A stretch of 64,000 nucleotides of DNA from Chlorella sorokiniana (GCA_025917655.1 CP084614.1:2108001-2172000), one strand, 5' to 3'. Numbered from the stretch's first letter, positions 48,501 to 60,206 are shown. Translations and numbers: made by a program. The notes: generated from the sequence alone by a model not told the origin.

Positions 48501-51500
48501 TGCCGCTCTCGAGGCCGCCCGTGGCGGGGCCCGGAGCGGGGCCCTTGCGCCGCAGCCAGCCCTTGCGCGGCCGCCAGGCAAAGAAGGCCAGTACCAGGGC
48601 GGCGACTGCAGGGGAGGGGTGAGGAGAGCTTGCATGAGCGGCCAGCCTGGTTGTGTCCCGCCTCAGCGCTGGCCTGGCCGCCGTGGCCCCCAGCATGCCC
48701 GTAACACAAGCAAGGCAGCTGCCTGGAAGCACAGCCTGTGCGCACCCACGCCAACCGCGACCCCGGCCGCGATTGCGGCCACGGGGGCGGAGGAGGACTC
48801 GGACGCCGGCGGGGCGGCACCGCCCGCCACCACGGCGGTGTCGTTTTGGGAGGCGGCGGCGGGGGCGATGCCGTCGGTGGGGCAGGGGAGGGCGGTTGCG
48901 GGAGAGGGGGTTCAGGCGAAGGTGAGGGCTCAGGTGAGGCGAAAGGGGTTGGGGCGGGCTCAGGCGATGGAGTGGGAGACGGGGAGGGGGACAGGGAAGG
49001 GTCTGGCGAGGGTGCTGGCGCTGGGCTGCTGGAAGTGGGAGGGGGTGGGCTTGGGGATGTAGGGGGTGGCGGGGAGGAGGGGGCGGAGGCTCTGGGATGG
49101 GTGGTAGCGGGGGTGGAGAGGAGGGAGATGGCGGGGGTGAAGAGGGAGGCAGCGGCGGCGGAGGCTCTGGACTGGGAGGTGGCGGGGGCGGGGAGGAGGG
49201 AGATGGAGGGGGTGGAGAGGGAGGCAGCGGCGGCGGAGGCTCTGGGCTGGGAGATGGCGGGGTGGCGAGGGAGATTGCGGGGGCGGAGAAAGGGGGCGGC
49301 GATGATGGCTCTGGGCTGGGAGGTGGCTGCGCAGCGGGGGCCACAGCTGGGGCAGGCGAGGGGGCTGGGAAACAGAGGGTTGACGGAAGGGCTGGGAGCG
49401 CCCGCAGGAGGTGCTGGGGCCGCGTCGGGGCCGGGGCCAGGCCGGGAGCGGCGGCCTGCGCTGGCAGCGGCGTGGATGCACAGACAAGCAGAGTGAAGCC
49501 GTTCTCCTCCAGGCACCTGCTGGGCTGGGAGCACACCTGCAGGCAACGCGGAAACCAACAGTGTAAGTGGGCCTGCAAGGCGGGGGGTGAAGCACTTCCA
49601 CTGCCCTGACCGACCCCCTCCCACCCCCACCCGCCCTTCCCCTTCCCTTCTTTCCAAATGAAAACTTCCATGAAAAAACGAAAGAAAACAGGGCTCACCG
49701 CAGGCTGCAGGGCAGTGGGCACAGGGCCACACAGCTCCGGGTTCCCCGACACCACCAGCTCCTCCAGCCGGGAAACGAGCCCGGGTTGGCCCAGCTGGCC
49801 GGCAGGGTCCCTGCAGTGCAGCGGGAGGGCGGCGCCGGCAGCGTCAGACCAGGGCGTCAGGGACGCGGTTTCAGGCTTTTGGCTCTTGCAAGTCAAAGGA
49901 ACGCATTGCTGATGTGAACTGAATCAACCAAGGGCTGCACTTTAAGCGGATCCGGCCCACCGCTGCAGGAGGCCTGCAAATGCTGTTCCATCTGCTGTAT
50001 TGGTCACTGCCCCAGAGGGGACAGAGCTCACCCTTCACAGATTGGTTGGCAAAACTGGCCCCAGCCGCTGTGAGGGAGGGCTCACCTGTGAGGAGGTTGT
50101 CGCTCAGGTCAAGCCCCTCCAGGTTGGCAAAGGCGCCAGCCAGCAGCCGCCCAGGCCTCGGGCAGCGGGCCGCTGAGCTGGTTCCTGCCAAATTTCCTGC
50201 AGCGGCGGCAGCGGTGCAACACAGGGGGTGAGGCGCGAGAGGAGGGGCGAAAACAGGCCACGAGAGCTGCAGGCATGTGGCCAGGCAGCCCACAGCACGC
50301 GGCATGCATCCGGCAGCGCATGGGGCTTCCAATCTGTGTTCTGGCAACAGCATTCAACAGCCACACAAGAATGCCCGCAACAGCGTGGTGGCTCACAGGA
50401 TGCGCAGGCGCGGCATGGCGCTGCTGCCCAGCGTGGGCGGCAGCGTCCCTGACAGGTCCGTGTCGCTGATGTCGCTGCAGTACACGAGGGAACGTGGGCG
50501 GTACATGAAGCAATGTGGGACAAACGGCCCCGGTTGACTACACAGGGTCTTGGGCTCGTGCTTTCAGCAGTGGCCCGTTCAGGTGCCACCGCCCGCAATG
50601 CAAGGCCAAGCGCAGGCGGCAGCCGCTGCAGGCGGGCGTGCTTACAATCCGGCGAGGCTGGGGAACGCGCCAGGGCGGTCCACGTGGCTGGCAGGGTCCC
50701 TGCGCACCAAGCCAAGCGCGTGTTGGAGCCTCACCTCCCGGACACTCGGCAGCTGCCTTGCGGCGGGGCTAGCCCGGGCGGCCGGCCGCGATGGCTCACC
50801 TGAAATGCGTGGCTGGCCTGGCAGCACATTGTGGTTATTTATGGTCAGCTGGCGCAGCAGGGGGAAGGCGCCCGGGCGCCCACGACGCCGGCAGGGTGCC
50901 GTTCAGCCCGAAGCAGCCAGGCCCCTGCGGCAGTGGGTGGATGAATTTTGGCGGCGATCCTCGAACCGTGGGTGCCGGGCGGTTGGCCAGCCTGAGCCTG
51001 AAGAACAGGCGACGCTTCTCTTGGCAGTTATAGGGTCCGGACGGCTGCCCGCTGTGGCAGCAGCATTACGACGGAGAGAGGAAGAGGTGCAGCAGGCCTC
51101 ACATCTCCCGCAGCTTGGACAGCTGGCCGTTGCCCCAGCTCTCCGGCGGCGGCCCAGTGAAGTTGCTGTACCCGAGGAGCAGCGTCACAAAGGGCGCCTG
51201 CGGCACGCCCCAATCCGGCAGGGGGCCTGCATGGCAAGGGGCCGAACAGAGATGGCAAGCAGGCAGGCGGGCGGGCAGGCAGGGGGTCAGCTGCCGACGG
51301 CTCGCAGCCAGGACGGCTGCAGCGGGGAGCGTGTTCGTGCCAGGTGGCATGACGAGGCAAGAGCAGGGAGGGCCTGGTGGCGTGGGCCCCTTGGATGACG
51401 TGAGCACCGCCCCCAGCCCACCCCACCTGCGAGCTCCTGCCCCCGCACATCTACCCGCTCCAGCGTGCTGATCTGGGCCAGCTGCGGGGCCAGCGTGCCG

Positions 51501-51936
51501 CGGGCCCTGGTGCCTCCGCACAGCCCCACGTTCCTCCAGCAGGCCAGGTTCAGCGTGCTGACAGCGCCGATCTCGCTGCACCTGACGCCCGTCCAGGTGC
51601 ACACGCTGCTGCGGTTGGTCCAGTCAAACGGCGGGAACTTGTTGTCCGCTGCAAACTGGTCCCAGTTGGTTATGGCGGCCTTCTGGGCCAGCAGGAGGTC
51701 GGCTGCGCGACAGGATGGGGCGAAGGCGGCTTTTCTGATGTGGCATGTCGCAGCTACCTCGCACAACCCCAGCAGTGCCAGCCGCGGTGGCGGCCTGCAG
51801 CTGTGGGGGCAGCTGCACGCCGTATGCGATTAACAGAACCCTGGGCGCCCCCTCCCGCACCTGTGGACGTCTGGCCCTGCACGCGGGCCACAGCCAGCAA
51901 GGCCAGCGCCACAAGCACCGCCCGCGCCGCTCGCAT
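45543..51936 (-). CDS. LRR receptor-like protein with Ser/Pro stalk, TM helix and Raf-like kinase
   Basis: This is a single-pass receptor kinase candidate. The start [20 protein letters not shown] (51936) is a signal peptide. An LRR N-cap follows ([35 protein letters not shown]), then LRRs ([42 protein letters not shown]) and the cap [17 protein letters not shown] near 49750. From about 49450 to 48850 lies an extensin-like stalk of Ser-Pro and Pro runs. The TM helix [20 protein letters not shown] spans an intron near 48620-48760 and is followed by [13 protein letters not shown] run of about 20 Ala precedes the kinase: [60 protein letters not shown] (DFG is DFN), [27 protein letters not shown] and [13 protein letters not shown]. 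The KSPNLLVD loop is Raf/CTR1-like, not RLK/Pelle. Several exon edges are approximate. Confidence 0.83.
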
Positions 51937-52642
51937 GGGCTTTACGCGCACGGACTCGGGGTCTCCTGAGCCAACAATTTGGGTCAAGCCGTTGACATAT
52001 CGCGAGTCACGATGCGGACAAGCCAAACCCTGCGCATGAGATACGGACTCGCGCTTCTGCTCTCACGACTGGCTTCAAAATGCATCAAAACAACATGATG
52101 GCGTGTTTGTGAGCAGAAAAGGCGGGTACACGTCAGAACGCCGCGCGAAATCCTTAAAGAAGGCCTTGGTAGTGCTTGTACCCTCACGGGTTGGAAGGCG
52201 GTGCCATCTGGGCCATTTGAGGCACTACTTGGAAATGGTTTAAGAACTGTGTTGTGCTACACAAAAAATTGCAGGAAAAGGTGATATCTGTGTGCTATCA
52301 AATGCCATTGAACCACGTACAGCCGACCCCCGCACAAGTGTGGACGGCATGTGCCGTCGATTGACCTCACGACCTGGGCGGGGTTTGGGGCTCACCAGCG
52401 CCTGCGTCAACAAAGTCTGCCCAACCACTCACGCAGGTTGCAAGTAAGCAAACCGCGCCTTCACTTTGTGGAGACTAACAGAGAAGTGAGGAGGGGCAGA
52501 CATGTAGTGCCAGGAACGGATGCAGAAGCATACAGTGAAGTAGTCGAGTGGAGGGCACAGCACACGCCAGCGCCTGGAAAGATACAATTGGGTACAGTAG
52601 AATGGTCACACATCAAGTACAAGCAACCATGGTCTGGGTTGC
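51937..52642. other. Upstream region of the receptor kinase / 3' flank of Mpv17 copy 2
   Basis: About 700 bp between two minus-strand genes, AT-richer than the coding parts. It should contain the receptor kinase promoter. I see no open frame with recognisable motifs and no tRNA-like fold. Confidence 0.5.
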
Positions 52643-53576
52643 TCACCGAGCTGCAAGCTTGGGCCGCAGCACGTTCTTGCTGCTCTTGCCTTGCAGGATC
52701 AGGAACGTGGACCACCCCAGCGCCGCCAGGTTGAGCCAGAGCACGCGAAGCTGCATACAGGGGAACCAGGCAGCAACCTCTATGAGCAGCTGAGTGCGGC
52801 AGCCGGACGCAGCAGTAGCAGCAAGTGCAGCCAGGCCGGTATCTACAATGCGGGTAGCTACTATATATATTGTATGCTGAGAAGCAGGCCGACCTTCAGC
52901 GGAATGAACTCTTGGTTCACGAACGACACGACGGGCCAGAAGCGCCAGCCGCGGCTCTGCACCGCGGGCAGCTCCCCGCGCAGCCTGGCCAGCGTGCTGG
53001 CGCCGCTGCGCCCCTCCACCACGGCGGCCAGGAAGGAGATGAAGAGGGCGTTTTGCAGGGGCCGTACACGAGCTGGTCTGTCAGCACCTTCTTCAGGCTG
53101 CCAGCGACGGGGGAAGGCAGGAGGGAGTCAGGGAGCCTTGCCCGCTGAGGGAGTCAAGGAGCCTCGCCCGCTGCGCCTGATTGAATGAGAACACAGCCCC
53201 CTTCACCACCTGCGCAGCGGGTCGTTCTTGTTGGGGAACAGGCGCTCCAGGAGCTGCTGCCAGTAGTGGCCAGAGGGGCCCACCCACAGGAAGCCATACA
53301 GCGCCATGCACAGCGTGCGCCGCCAGTTGGCGGGAGCTGAGCTGGCCAGGCGCTGCGCCAACAGGTCTGACGCGCCAATCAGCACGCCGGCGGTGATGGC
53401 CTGCGTGCGGTGGGGCAACGCACGCCGCCGCTTCAACTGGCTTTTGAACCGCAGGCACAGCGACGCCGGCTGGCGTCAACCCATACCATTCTGCATACCT
53501 TGGTCTTGAGCGGGCGGCGGTCCAATTCCTGCAGGTATCGCCGCCAGGCCACGAGCAGGATGCTGGAGGACCGCAT
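52643..53576 (-). CDS. Mpv17/PMP22-family membrane protein, copy 2
   Basis: Four exons, 53576-53499, 53400-53211, 53097-52894 and 52750-52643, join in phase apart from one missing C near 53064. The protein begins MRSSSILLVAWRRYLQELDR, the classic Mpv17 start with RRPLKTK. It continues AITAGVLIGASDLLAQRL, LYGFLWVGPSGHYWQQLLER, VLTDQLVYGPLQNALFIS (across the slip), the signature SRGWRFWPVVSFVNQEFIPL and LRVLWLNLAALGWSTFLI. It ends KNVLRPKLAAR. It is closer to the family consensus than the copy at 44 kb and clearly diverged from it, so the pair is not recent. Intron 2 contains a 26-bp direct repeat, twice (about 53119-53171). Organelle not predicted with confidence. Confidence 0.92.
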
Positions 53577-54048
53577 TTCACTAGGGCGCCCTGGTGACGG
53601 CGGCTACTGCAGCAGCAGAGCCGACAGCTGTGCGCTGCCCGCTATGAAGGGCGTGTCTTGGTCAACGCAAGCGACGGTAAAAGCTCGAAATGGGGGCTAG
53701 TGTGCACAGGGGCAGTCAGCACGCACTTGCGGCAAGCGAGGGCTAGGAGCAATATTGGCTGACCCCGCAGAGAGCTTAATGCTGCACATGAGTGTCGAGC
53801 AGCAATTCCCAGGCAGGCACTTTGAGCGCAGCTGATTGGGTGTGCTTCGGCCTGCTGCGTTTGCAGGCCTCAGGCCTCGCATGACCTCGCACACCTAGGC
53901 CCGATTGGCGCAATTTCGATGTACTGACATCAACCGATAACCGAAACACCACAGCAAAGCTCCTGCCACAGTCCCTCCCTCGACTCTACCCCACCCAGCC
54001 TGCCTCCTTACCCTCCCGTCTCCGCCCGTGACCGGGCCCGCAGCAGCC
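53577..54048. promoter_or_regulatory. Divergent promoter region, Mpv17 copy 2 / Stt7
   Basis: 472 bp between divergent start codons. It must hold both promoters. No named light- or redox-response motif was identified. Confidence 0.45.
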
Positions 54049-57000
54049 ATGGAGGCTTGTGCCGCCATGTCCTTGCAGCTGGGCGCCCAGCAGCAGCTGG
54101 TGGCAGGCCCGTGCAGCGCCCGCCGCCCTGCGCTCCTGCCGCCGCGGCGGCGCCACCGCCGCGCCCCACGCCCGCTCGCCGCGCTGCAGCCAGAGCACGT
54201 GGACGCGCTGGCTGCGAGCCTGGGCCACCTGGACGCGCTCAGCAGCCAGCTCAGCCACATGCTGACCCTGGCGTATGAGCCCATCGTGCTCCCCTGTTCT
54301 TCCATGAACTGCGGCGATGTGATGCACCGCAGGTGGGCTGGCCGCCAGCCGCAGCCGCTCAAGCTGCGCGGCCAGCTCCCAGAACGAACGCACGGTGCAT
54401 TGCAATCGCGCCATGCCGAGCGCAGCACTCCACACTGAGTTTCGGCGCTGCTCCTTTGTCTTATGGCTCCTGTGCTCGTGCCCCACCCGCTTGCAACCCT
54501 CCTCCTTTTCCCAACCCCAGCACATTGGACCCGGTTTTGCGCATGGAAGAGCGCGGCATCAACCCGCAGGGGCTGGCGCTGCTGGCGGCCGCCATCTTCT
54601 ACCTCACGCGGCGCCCGGGCGTGCTGTCCGGCTTCATAGACACGTACTTCAAGGCGCCCATGCAGGCCAAGGCGGCCAAGGTGTACGGCAAGGTGCGGCA
54701 GGCTCGCGCTCTGGCTTTGGGGTTGGGACGGTGACACGGCATCGTTACTGCGGTTGTTACATCCCCAACCAAAGTTGACGACGCCTTCTGCACTCAGCGC
54801 GCCTCCCCTTTCAGCGACTGTTCATCCAACTCCCTGTCGGCTGCGGCAGCGCCTCCATGCCCCTCCTTTGCACCCTCCCCTGAGCAGGAGGATTTCGACA
54901 TGGGGCGCAAGCTGGCCACGGGCGGCTTTGGCACCGTGTACAAGGCGACGCTGCAGGAGGCGGCGAGCCGCGGCCCGTCATCATCAAGAAGGCCACCGAG
55001 TTTGGGGAGGCAGAGGTGAGGGGTGCCTGCCGGCGACTGCCGGCGGGTGGGTGCTCGGCAGCTGAGCATGCTGCCTCGCCCATCAAGGGCAGCCTGCCTG
55101 GGCATGCCCGCTTCCGGCTTCCTACCAAGCGTGCCCATGCCCCGGGTGCGGGCGCTCTTCTCCCCCACTTGTAAGCATCCACCAGATGCACCCACCAGGC
55201 AGGAGGTCCCAGCTGAAGCTCTTTACCCCCCTCCCCCAGGTGTGGATGAACGAGCGCATGATGCGCGCCGCCCCCACCTCCGCCGCCAAGTTCATCACCG
55301 CGTTCAGCGACGGCCAGGGCGCCGTGGGTGATTCCACCTGGCTGGTGTGGGATTATGAAGGGGACTTCACCCTGGCGGACCTCATGCAGGCAAGCTGCGG
55401 CGGTGTGTGTGTGGGTGGGTTGGGGGCGGCGCTTAAGTCTGTGTGAGAGCAGTGTTGAGTGCAAGGGAGGGCGGCGCTGCACCCACCGTGCATGCGCATG
55501 AGCCGGAGCGCGGCGCGAAAGCATGAGCAGGAGCGCGGCGCGAGGGCCGCCGGCCAGGCTGCCGTGCGCTGTGTGCCGCCTCATGCTGTGCCTCCCACCG
55601 GCGTGGTGCCGCATTTTGCCCCCCGCAGAAGAAGGAGTTCCCCTACAACTTGGAGCAGTCTCTGTTTGGGCGGGAGCTCAACATCCCCAAGGGCCCGGAG
55701 CGCAAGGCGGCCATCATCCGTGTGGCGCTGCAGCAGCTGCTGGAATGCCTGAAGGAGGCGCACAGCGTGGGCATCGTGCACCGCGACGTGAAGCCGCAGA
55801 ACTGCATCCTGTCGGAGAAGGACTCCAAAATCAAGCTGATCGACTTTGGCGCGGCGGCAGACCTGCGCATCGGTGCGACGCGCTTGCCGCTTCCGCCGCG
55901 CCTGCCGCTGCAGCTTCTGGTGCTTCAAGCACGGTGCAAGGAGGCCAACCACACGCTGACAGCCCCAGCGGCGGGCGGCTACCTGCGCTTGCAGCCCGCC
56001 CATGGAAACTTCTCTGCCCGGTGATGCCAGCCGCTCCCCGCCCGACTGGATGGCGTTTTCCCCTGCCGCAGGCATCAACTACGTGCCCAACCAGTACCTG
56101 CTGGACCCGCGGTACGCCCCTCCCCAGCAGTACATCATGAGCAAGCAGACGCCCAGGTGACGCGCGGGCGGCACCCCCGCACCACCCACCTCTCCCCCGT
56201 TGCTTTGCTCCCCTGCAGCAGCCCTGGCGTTTGCTGCCAGGGTGTGCATGATTCGCCCTGTTGCCGCCTCGTGCTGCGGTGATTGCCCCCACACCATCGT
56301 CTCCTCACAGCATTCCCCCGTTACCCCGCTCCGCAGAGCGCCCCCCCCCGTGGCCGCCCTGCTGTCCCCCCGTGCTATGGCAGCTCAACGCGCCCGACCG
56401 GTTCGACATGTACAGCGTGGGCGTGGTGCTGCTGCAGATGGCCTTCCCGCTGCTGCGCGGCGACAACACCCTCATCAACTTCAACAAGTGAGCGTCGGTT
56501 CAACAAGTGGGCCCATCGGTGGGGGCACGGCGGTCCCCAAGCTTGCGGCGCTGGCAGCGCTGTGGGGGCCACGGCAACGTGGCGCACCCGCCGTTGCCCG
56601 GTGGGGCGGATGGGGCGGCGAGCAGGCAGGCAGGCGGGCCCACAACTGGAAGCCACCCCGAGAGGCCCAGCTCGCACAGCGCTCACCAGCAACACACACC
56701 CGCGTCTCCCTGTTCCAGGCTGCTGGCCGAGCAGTATGGCTGGAACCTGAATGCGTGGCGCAAGGCGCTGGAGCGCCGCGGCGACAAGGCGTACGCCGAG
56801 GGCTTTGCGGTGCTGGACGCGGACGGCGGCGCGGGCTGGGACCTGCTGTGCAGCCTAATCCAGTACGATCCCTCCCGCCGCCTCTCCTCCTCCGCCGCCC
56901 TGGCGCACCCCTGGTTTGGCGGCGCCGCGCCGCTCGCCGCGCTCTCCTCCACCGTCGCCAGCCTGGGCAAGGTGGCCTCCTCGGTGGCGTCCGTGGATGA

Positions 57001-57559
57001 CGGCTGGCTGGAGCGCCAGGTGGCGCGCAACGGCACGCGCGAGGCGGGCGGCTTCACAGAGGCGTACCTCACAGAGGAGGGCTTCACACAGGAGGCGCGC
57101 AAGCGCGAGGTGAGGCGGCCGGCCGATCTGCAGCGGCGTTTTTGTTTTGTTGCGAGCCGTGGTGCTGAGGCCTGCAGCCCCCGCTCTGCCCCTGGCTTGC
57201 GTGGGGCAGGGGCGCGCTTGCTGTGATGTCGCGGCTCGCTGTTATGTCGGCGGGAGGGCTGCGCCGACGTGCCTGCTGCCGGCTGTGCCCCTCCCCCTGC
57301 AGGATGAGCTGCCAGAGAATCTGGCCAACGCCTCCTCAACCATCGCCTGGTGGCAGTCGCGGCAGGCTGAGATGCAGGCGAGGCTGGACGAGCGGCGGGC
57401 GGCGCTGAACCGCGCCGCCAAGACGGTCAGCGAGAGCCTGGGCGCCCCGGCAATGGCAGCGCCGCCGCGGGCAGCAACGGCAACGGCAACAGCAACGGTC
57501 GCAAGGCAGCGGCCAAGAGGCGCATCTTTGACCTGGTTGGAGGCAAGGCCAGCAAGTGA
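54049..57559 (+). CDS. STT7: Stt7/STN7 thylakoid protein kinase (state transitions)
   Basis: Stt7/STN7 phosphorylates light-harvesting complex II to balance the photosystems. Nine exons: 54049-54332, 54521-54692, 54888-55015, 55240-55389, 55629-55872, 56072-56156, 56337-56487, 56719-57109 and 57303-57559. A transit-like N-terminus ([20 protein letters not shown]) precedes the lumenal redox pair in [20 protein letters not shown], a C-x4-C motif matching STN7 LPCTVMECGD. One TM helix follows ([19 protein letters not shown]). Kinase: [109 protein letters not shown]. The tail ends [13 protein letters not shown]. The intron 55390-55628 starts with GC. Slips lie near 54972, 56381 and 57448. The stromal kinase shares some residues with STN8, but the Cys pair decides for Stt7/STN7. 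Confidence 0.93.
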
Positions 57560-58442
57560 TGGCCGAGCTGTCTGCAGCGGCGCTGACAAGCAGGGCCCGC
57601 AGCGCCCACGGCAGGCGATGCCATGGCGCGCCGTCGAACAGTTTTCCCAGTTTTCCGCACGGCATCGCTGCCCCTGTCCTGCTGTCCCGGCCCCACTGCA
57701 ACGGCTGCCCGCACGCTTTGCTTTGTCCCTGCACGTATGCTGTCTGTGGGGTGGCCCTTTCGTGCCCGTCCATTGCATGCACAGTGCATCCGAGCTGGGC
57801 CCATGTTGCTGTCAGCCTGCCAGATTTTGTTTCCTACCTGTGTACTGTGTTTGCAGGGCCCGGCTGCGTCTTGCAAAGCATCCCTGCCAAGCTCACGCCC
57901 GCCCTTTCCTACTGCCCTTCCCCGCCTGCATCACGTCGTTTTGTTCCCGTCCCCCCGTTTCATGATGTTACTTGCCCCCAAGCTGCCGGCTGGCCCCTGC
58001 TGCCGCCGCCGGCACCTGCGATTGCCGAGCCGGGTTGCGCTGCTTCCGTGGCCCTCCTCCTGTTTCATTCATCGATCGCGTATCACACAAGGCTGCCCAT
58101 GCCAGCCAGCCCCTGTGGCAGGGCGCCCCCAGCCGTCCCTTCGTTGAATCCTTACGACCCCTGCCGTCCCTGCAAGATGTGCGGCCAGCGCCGCCGAACT
58201 GCTGTTGTTCCGGGAAAGCCCAACCACCTGGTGCACAGCTCATTTAACACTTGCCCGCCCTTCAGCAAAAACCTCACCCCTTTCTTTCCCCCTCTGGAGT
58301 TGTCCTTCCTTGTCACATGCAGAGCTGAGTGTTTCAAGCAGGTTGAGCCTGGGGCAGCGTGATGGCTCTTTGCAGCCGCAGGGGCGGTGCCACCGCGGTC
58401 CTTGCTCGTCGCGGAAGCGTCGTGCCAGCCTGAGGTGGCGCT
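57560..58442. other. Intergenic region between convergent genes, pyrimidine-rich
   Basis: About 880 bp, markedly C/T-rich on the plus strand, probably including a long Stt7 3' UTR. Open readings here are compositional and I see no domain. Confidence 0.5.
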
Positions 58443-60206
58443 TCACTGCGGCTTCTGTTTGGCCCCGGCTGGAGGGGTGGGCTCGCCAGTGCTGGGCTGC
58501 GCCAGCCCCACCATTTCCTTGGCGCTCTGCAGCGCCCCGCCCGCCACAGCGGTGAAGCTCTCCGTGGCACGCTGCACGAGGCCCTTGCCCTGCAACGTGG
58601 CAAGCAAGCTCGCTTCAGCGCTGAGGGCCCTGGCTTTAAAACTGCCGCTCAAACGGTTGCAATGGCAGGGGTGGTTTTGCGGGGGGGGGGGGGGGGGGGG
58701 GGGGGGGGGTGCATCTTCATGCCTGCTAAGACAAGCAATGACACGCTGCTTTCTGCCACGCCGTTGTGGCAGGAAGCAGCTTACAGCCATCGAGCAGCAC
58801 AACACTGCCCCGAGCAGAAACTGCAGCGATGGAGACCACCCCCCCCACCTGCCTCGCCTGCATCTCCCGCAGGCGTGCCGCCTCCTCCTCGGCATCCTTG
58901 CCCCCATCGCGCAGCCCGCCGTAGCCCTTTCGCCAGTGCTCCTCCAAGTGTTTGGGGCCCTGCCGACAGCGGAACAACAACAGTTGGCTGAGCAGAGACA
59001 GCAGCAAAGCTGTCAACATGTCAGGTGCGATGCAAGCGGGTGCAGGCCAGCCGGGAGGTTGACGCCGCTGCGGCACCCCACGGCCATGTCACTCAGCTCA
59101 AGATGCAAATTTGCCCTTTGTCAAGGCCCATGAATTCCCTGAAGCAGAACCTCCCATCACCGACCCACACAGTGGCTGGCTTAAACACGCCTTGTGCTCG
59201 GCATAGCCCGGTTCGGCGTAGCCCTCCGACTCCTGCGCCAGCTCAGCGGCGGAGGGCGTCCTCTTCAAGTAGGCGGCCACTGCGGCGGGCAGCGGCAGCG
59301 CGGAGGCCACCGCCGCCACCGCGCCCGTCACTGCGGCGGCGGCACGCGCCACCAGCCCGCCCCTGCTCCTCTGTGGTGGAGTAGGGGGAGAGGCAGAGGC
59401 GAGGGGATGGGTGAATAAACCATGCTTGTGCTAAGGGACAGCGGGTGGCCATGCCGGCGGGGACAAGCGCAACGTGGGCTGGGGGTGCCCTTGACGTCCC
59501 GCGCTCCCTCATGCCTGCTGCAGCTCGCGCAGGCGTGCCTCCTCCTCTTCATAGTCCTCTGGGCGCAGCCCGCCCCGTCCCTTGTGCCAGTGCTCCTCCA
59601 GATGCTTGGGGCCCTGGGACCGGGGTTTGAGGTGGGGTGGTGGGGCGGGGACGGCAGCCAGACAATGCGGGGTTGCTTTGCATCTGCTGTTGCCCAGCCG
59701 CTGCAGCCGTGGCACATGCGGCGGCTCTGCCTGCCGCACACTTTGTGCAAAGCGAGGCCCGGCTCGGCGTAGCCCTCAGACTCCTGCGCCAGCTCCGCGG
59801 CGCTGCGGCTGGCTCGGAAGAGGGGCTTGCCCTCGGCGACGGCGGTGGACTGCTCAACCTTGGAGCCCTGCGGCGGCTGGATGGTTGGAAAGGATGGGCG
59901 GCAAGAAGTGCCAAGGTTTTTGAGACTTTGGGGCGCTCTTGATGGCTTGTGTGGGGGCTGAGCAAGTGCATGGGGTGTAGCGTCGCCCCACCCTGGCCTG
60001 GACCGCCTCACCTGCATTTCTGATGCCGGTTTCGAGGTTGTTTTTCCGAAATGCGTGGTTGGGGTCCCAAACACCAAGGGTTTACGAGGTGGCACAGGGT
60101 GGAGGACAGCAGTACAAGCGCTGCGCATTGCTGGGCAACCTTGGATACTCGAGCAGTGTGGGGCGTGGACACACGCTGCCTTCCTCATCCCTGCACACCC
60201 TTGCAT
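58443..60206 (-). CDS. Unrecognised protein built on a duplicated two-exon module
   Basis: Six exons (60206-60012, 59867-59742, 59613-59515, 59370-59191, 58959-58849, 58589-58443) join with every intron in phase 0, no slip, to give 285 residues. The pair of exons 2 and 3 recurs as exons 4 and 5: SAAELAQESEGYAEPG then HK at an exon end, next exon GPKHLEEHW, KG, GGLR and an acidic helix (EEEEARLRELQQ versus EEEAARLREMQARQ). Between the copies exon 4 adds an Ala/Val-rich helix (AAVTGAVAAVASALPLPAAV). The last exon is QRATESFTAVAGGALQSAKE with a Pro-rich end. The N-terminal 65 residues are basic and Cys/Ser-rich, perhaps a targeting peptide. Introns 59514-59371 and 59190-58960 begin with GC. No known family came to mind. 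Confidence 0.7.
58681..58709 (+). repeat. Homopolymer of 29 G
   Basis: An uninterrupted run of G within an intron of the duplicated-module gene, which is transcribed as poly-C. Its exact length cannot be trusted in an assembly that slips on far shorter runs. Confidence 0.85.
58745..58780. repeat. Hairpin, 15-bp arms, beside the poly-G run
   Basis: Arms GCTGCTTTCTGCCAC (58745-58759) and GTGGCAGGAAGCAGC (58766-58780) pair at 14 of 15 positions around a 6-nt loop, in the same intron as the 29-G run. Confidence 0.75.

Noticed and set aside
48223-49896. Pro-rich stretch as a separate extensin-like gene
   Set aside because: It has no own signal peptide, and its ends splice in phase to the LRR cap on one side and the TM/kinase on the other.
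58681-58709. Poly-G run as an assembly gap filler
   Set aside because: Possible, but sequence on both sides is continuous with one gene's introns. It is kept as a repeat with uncertain length.
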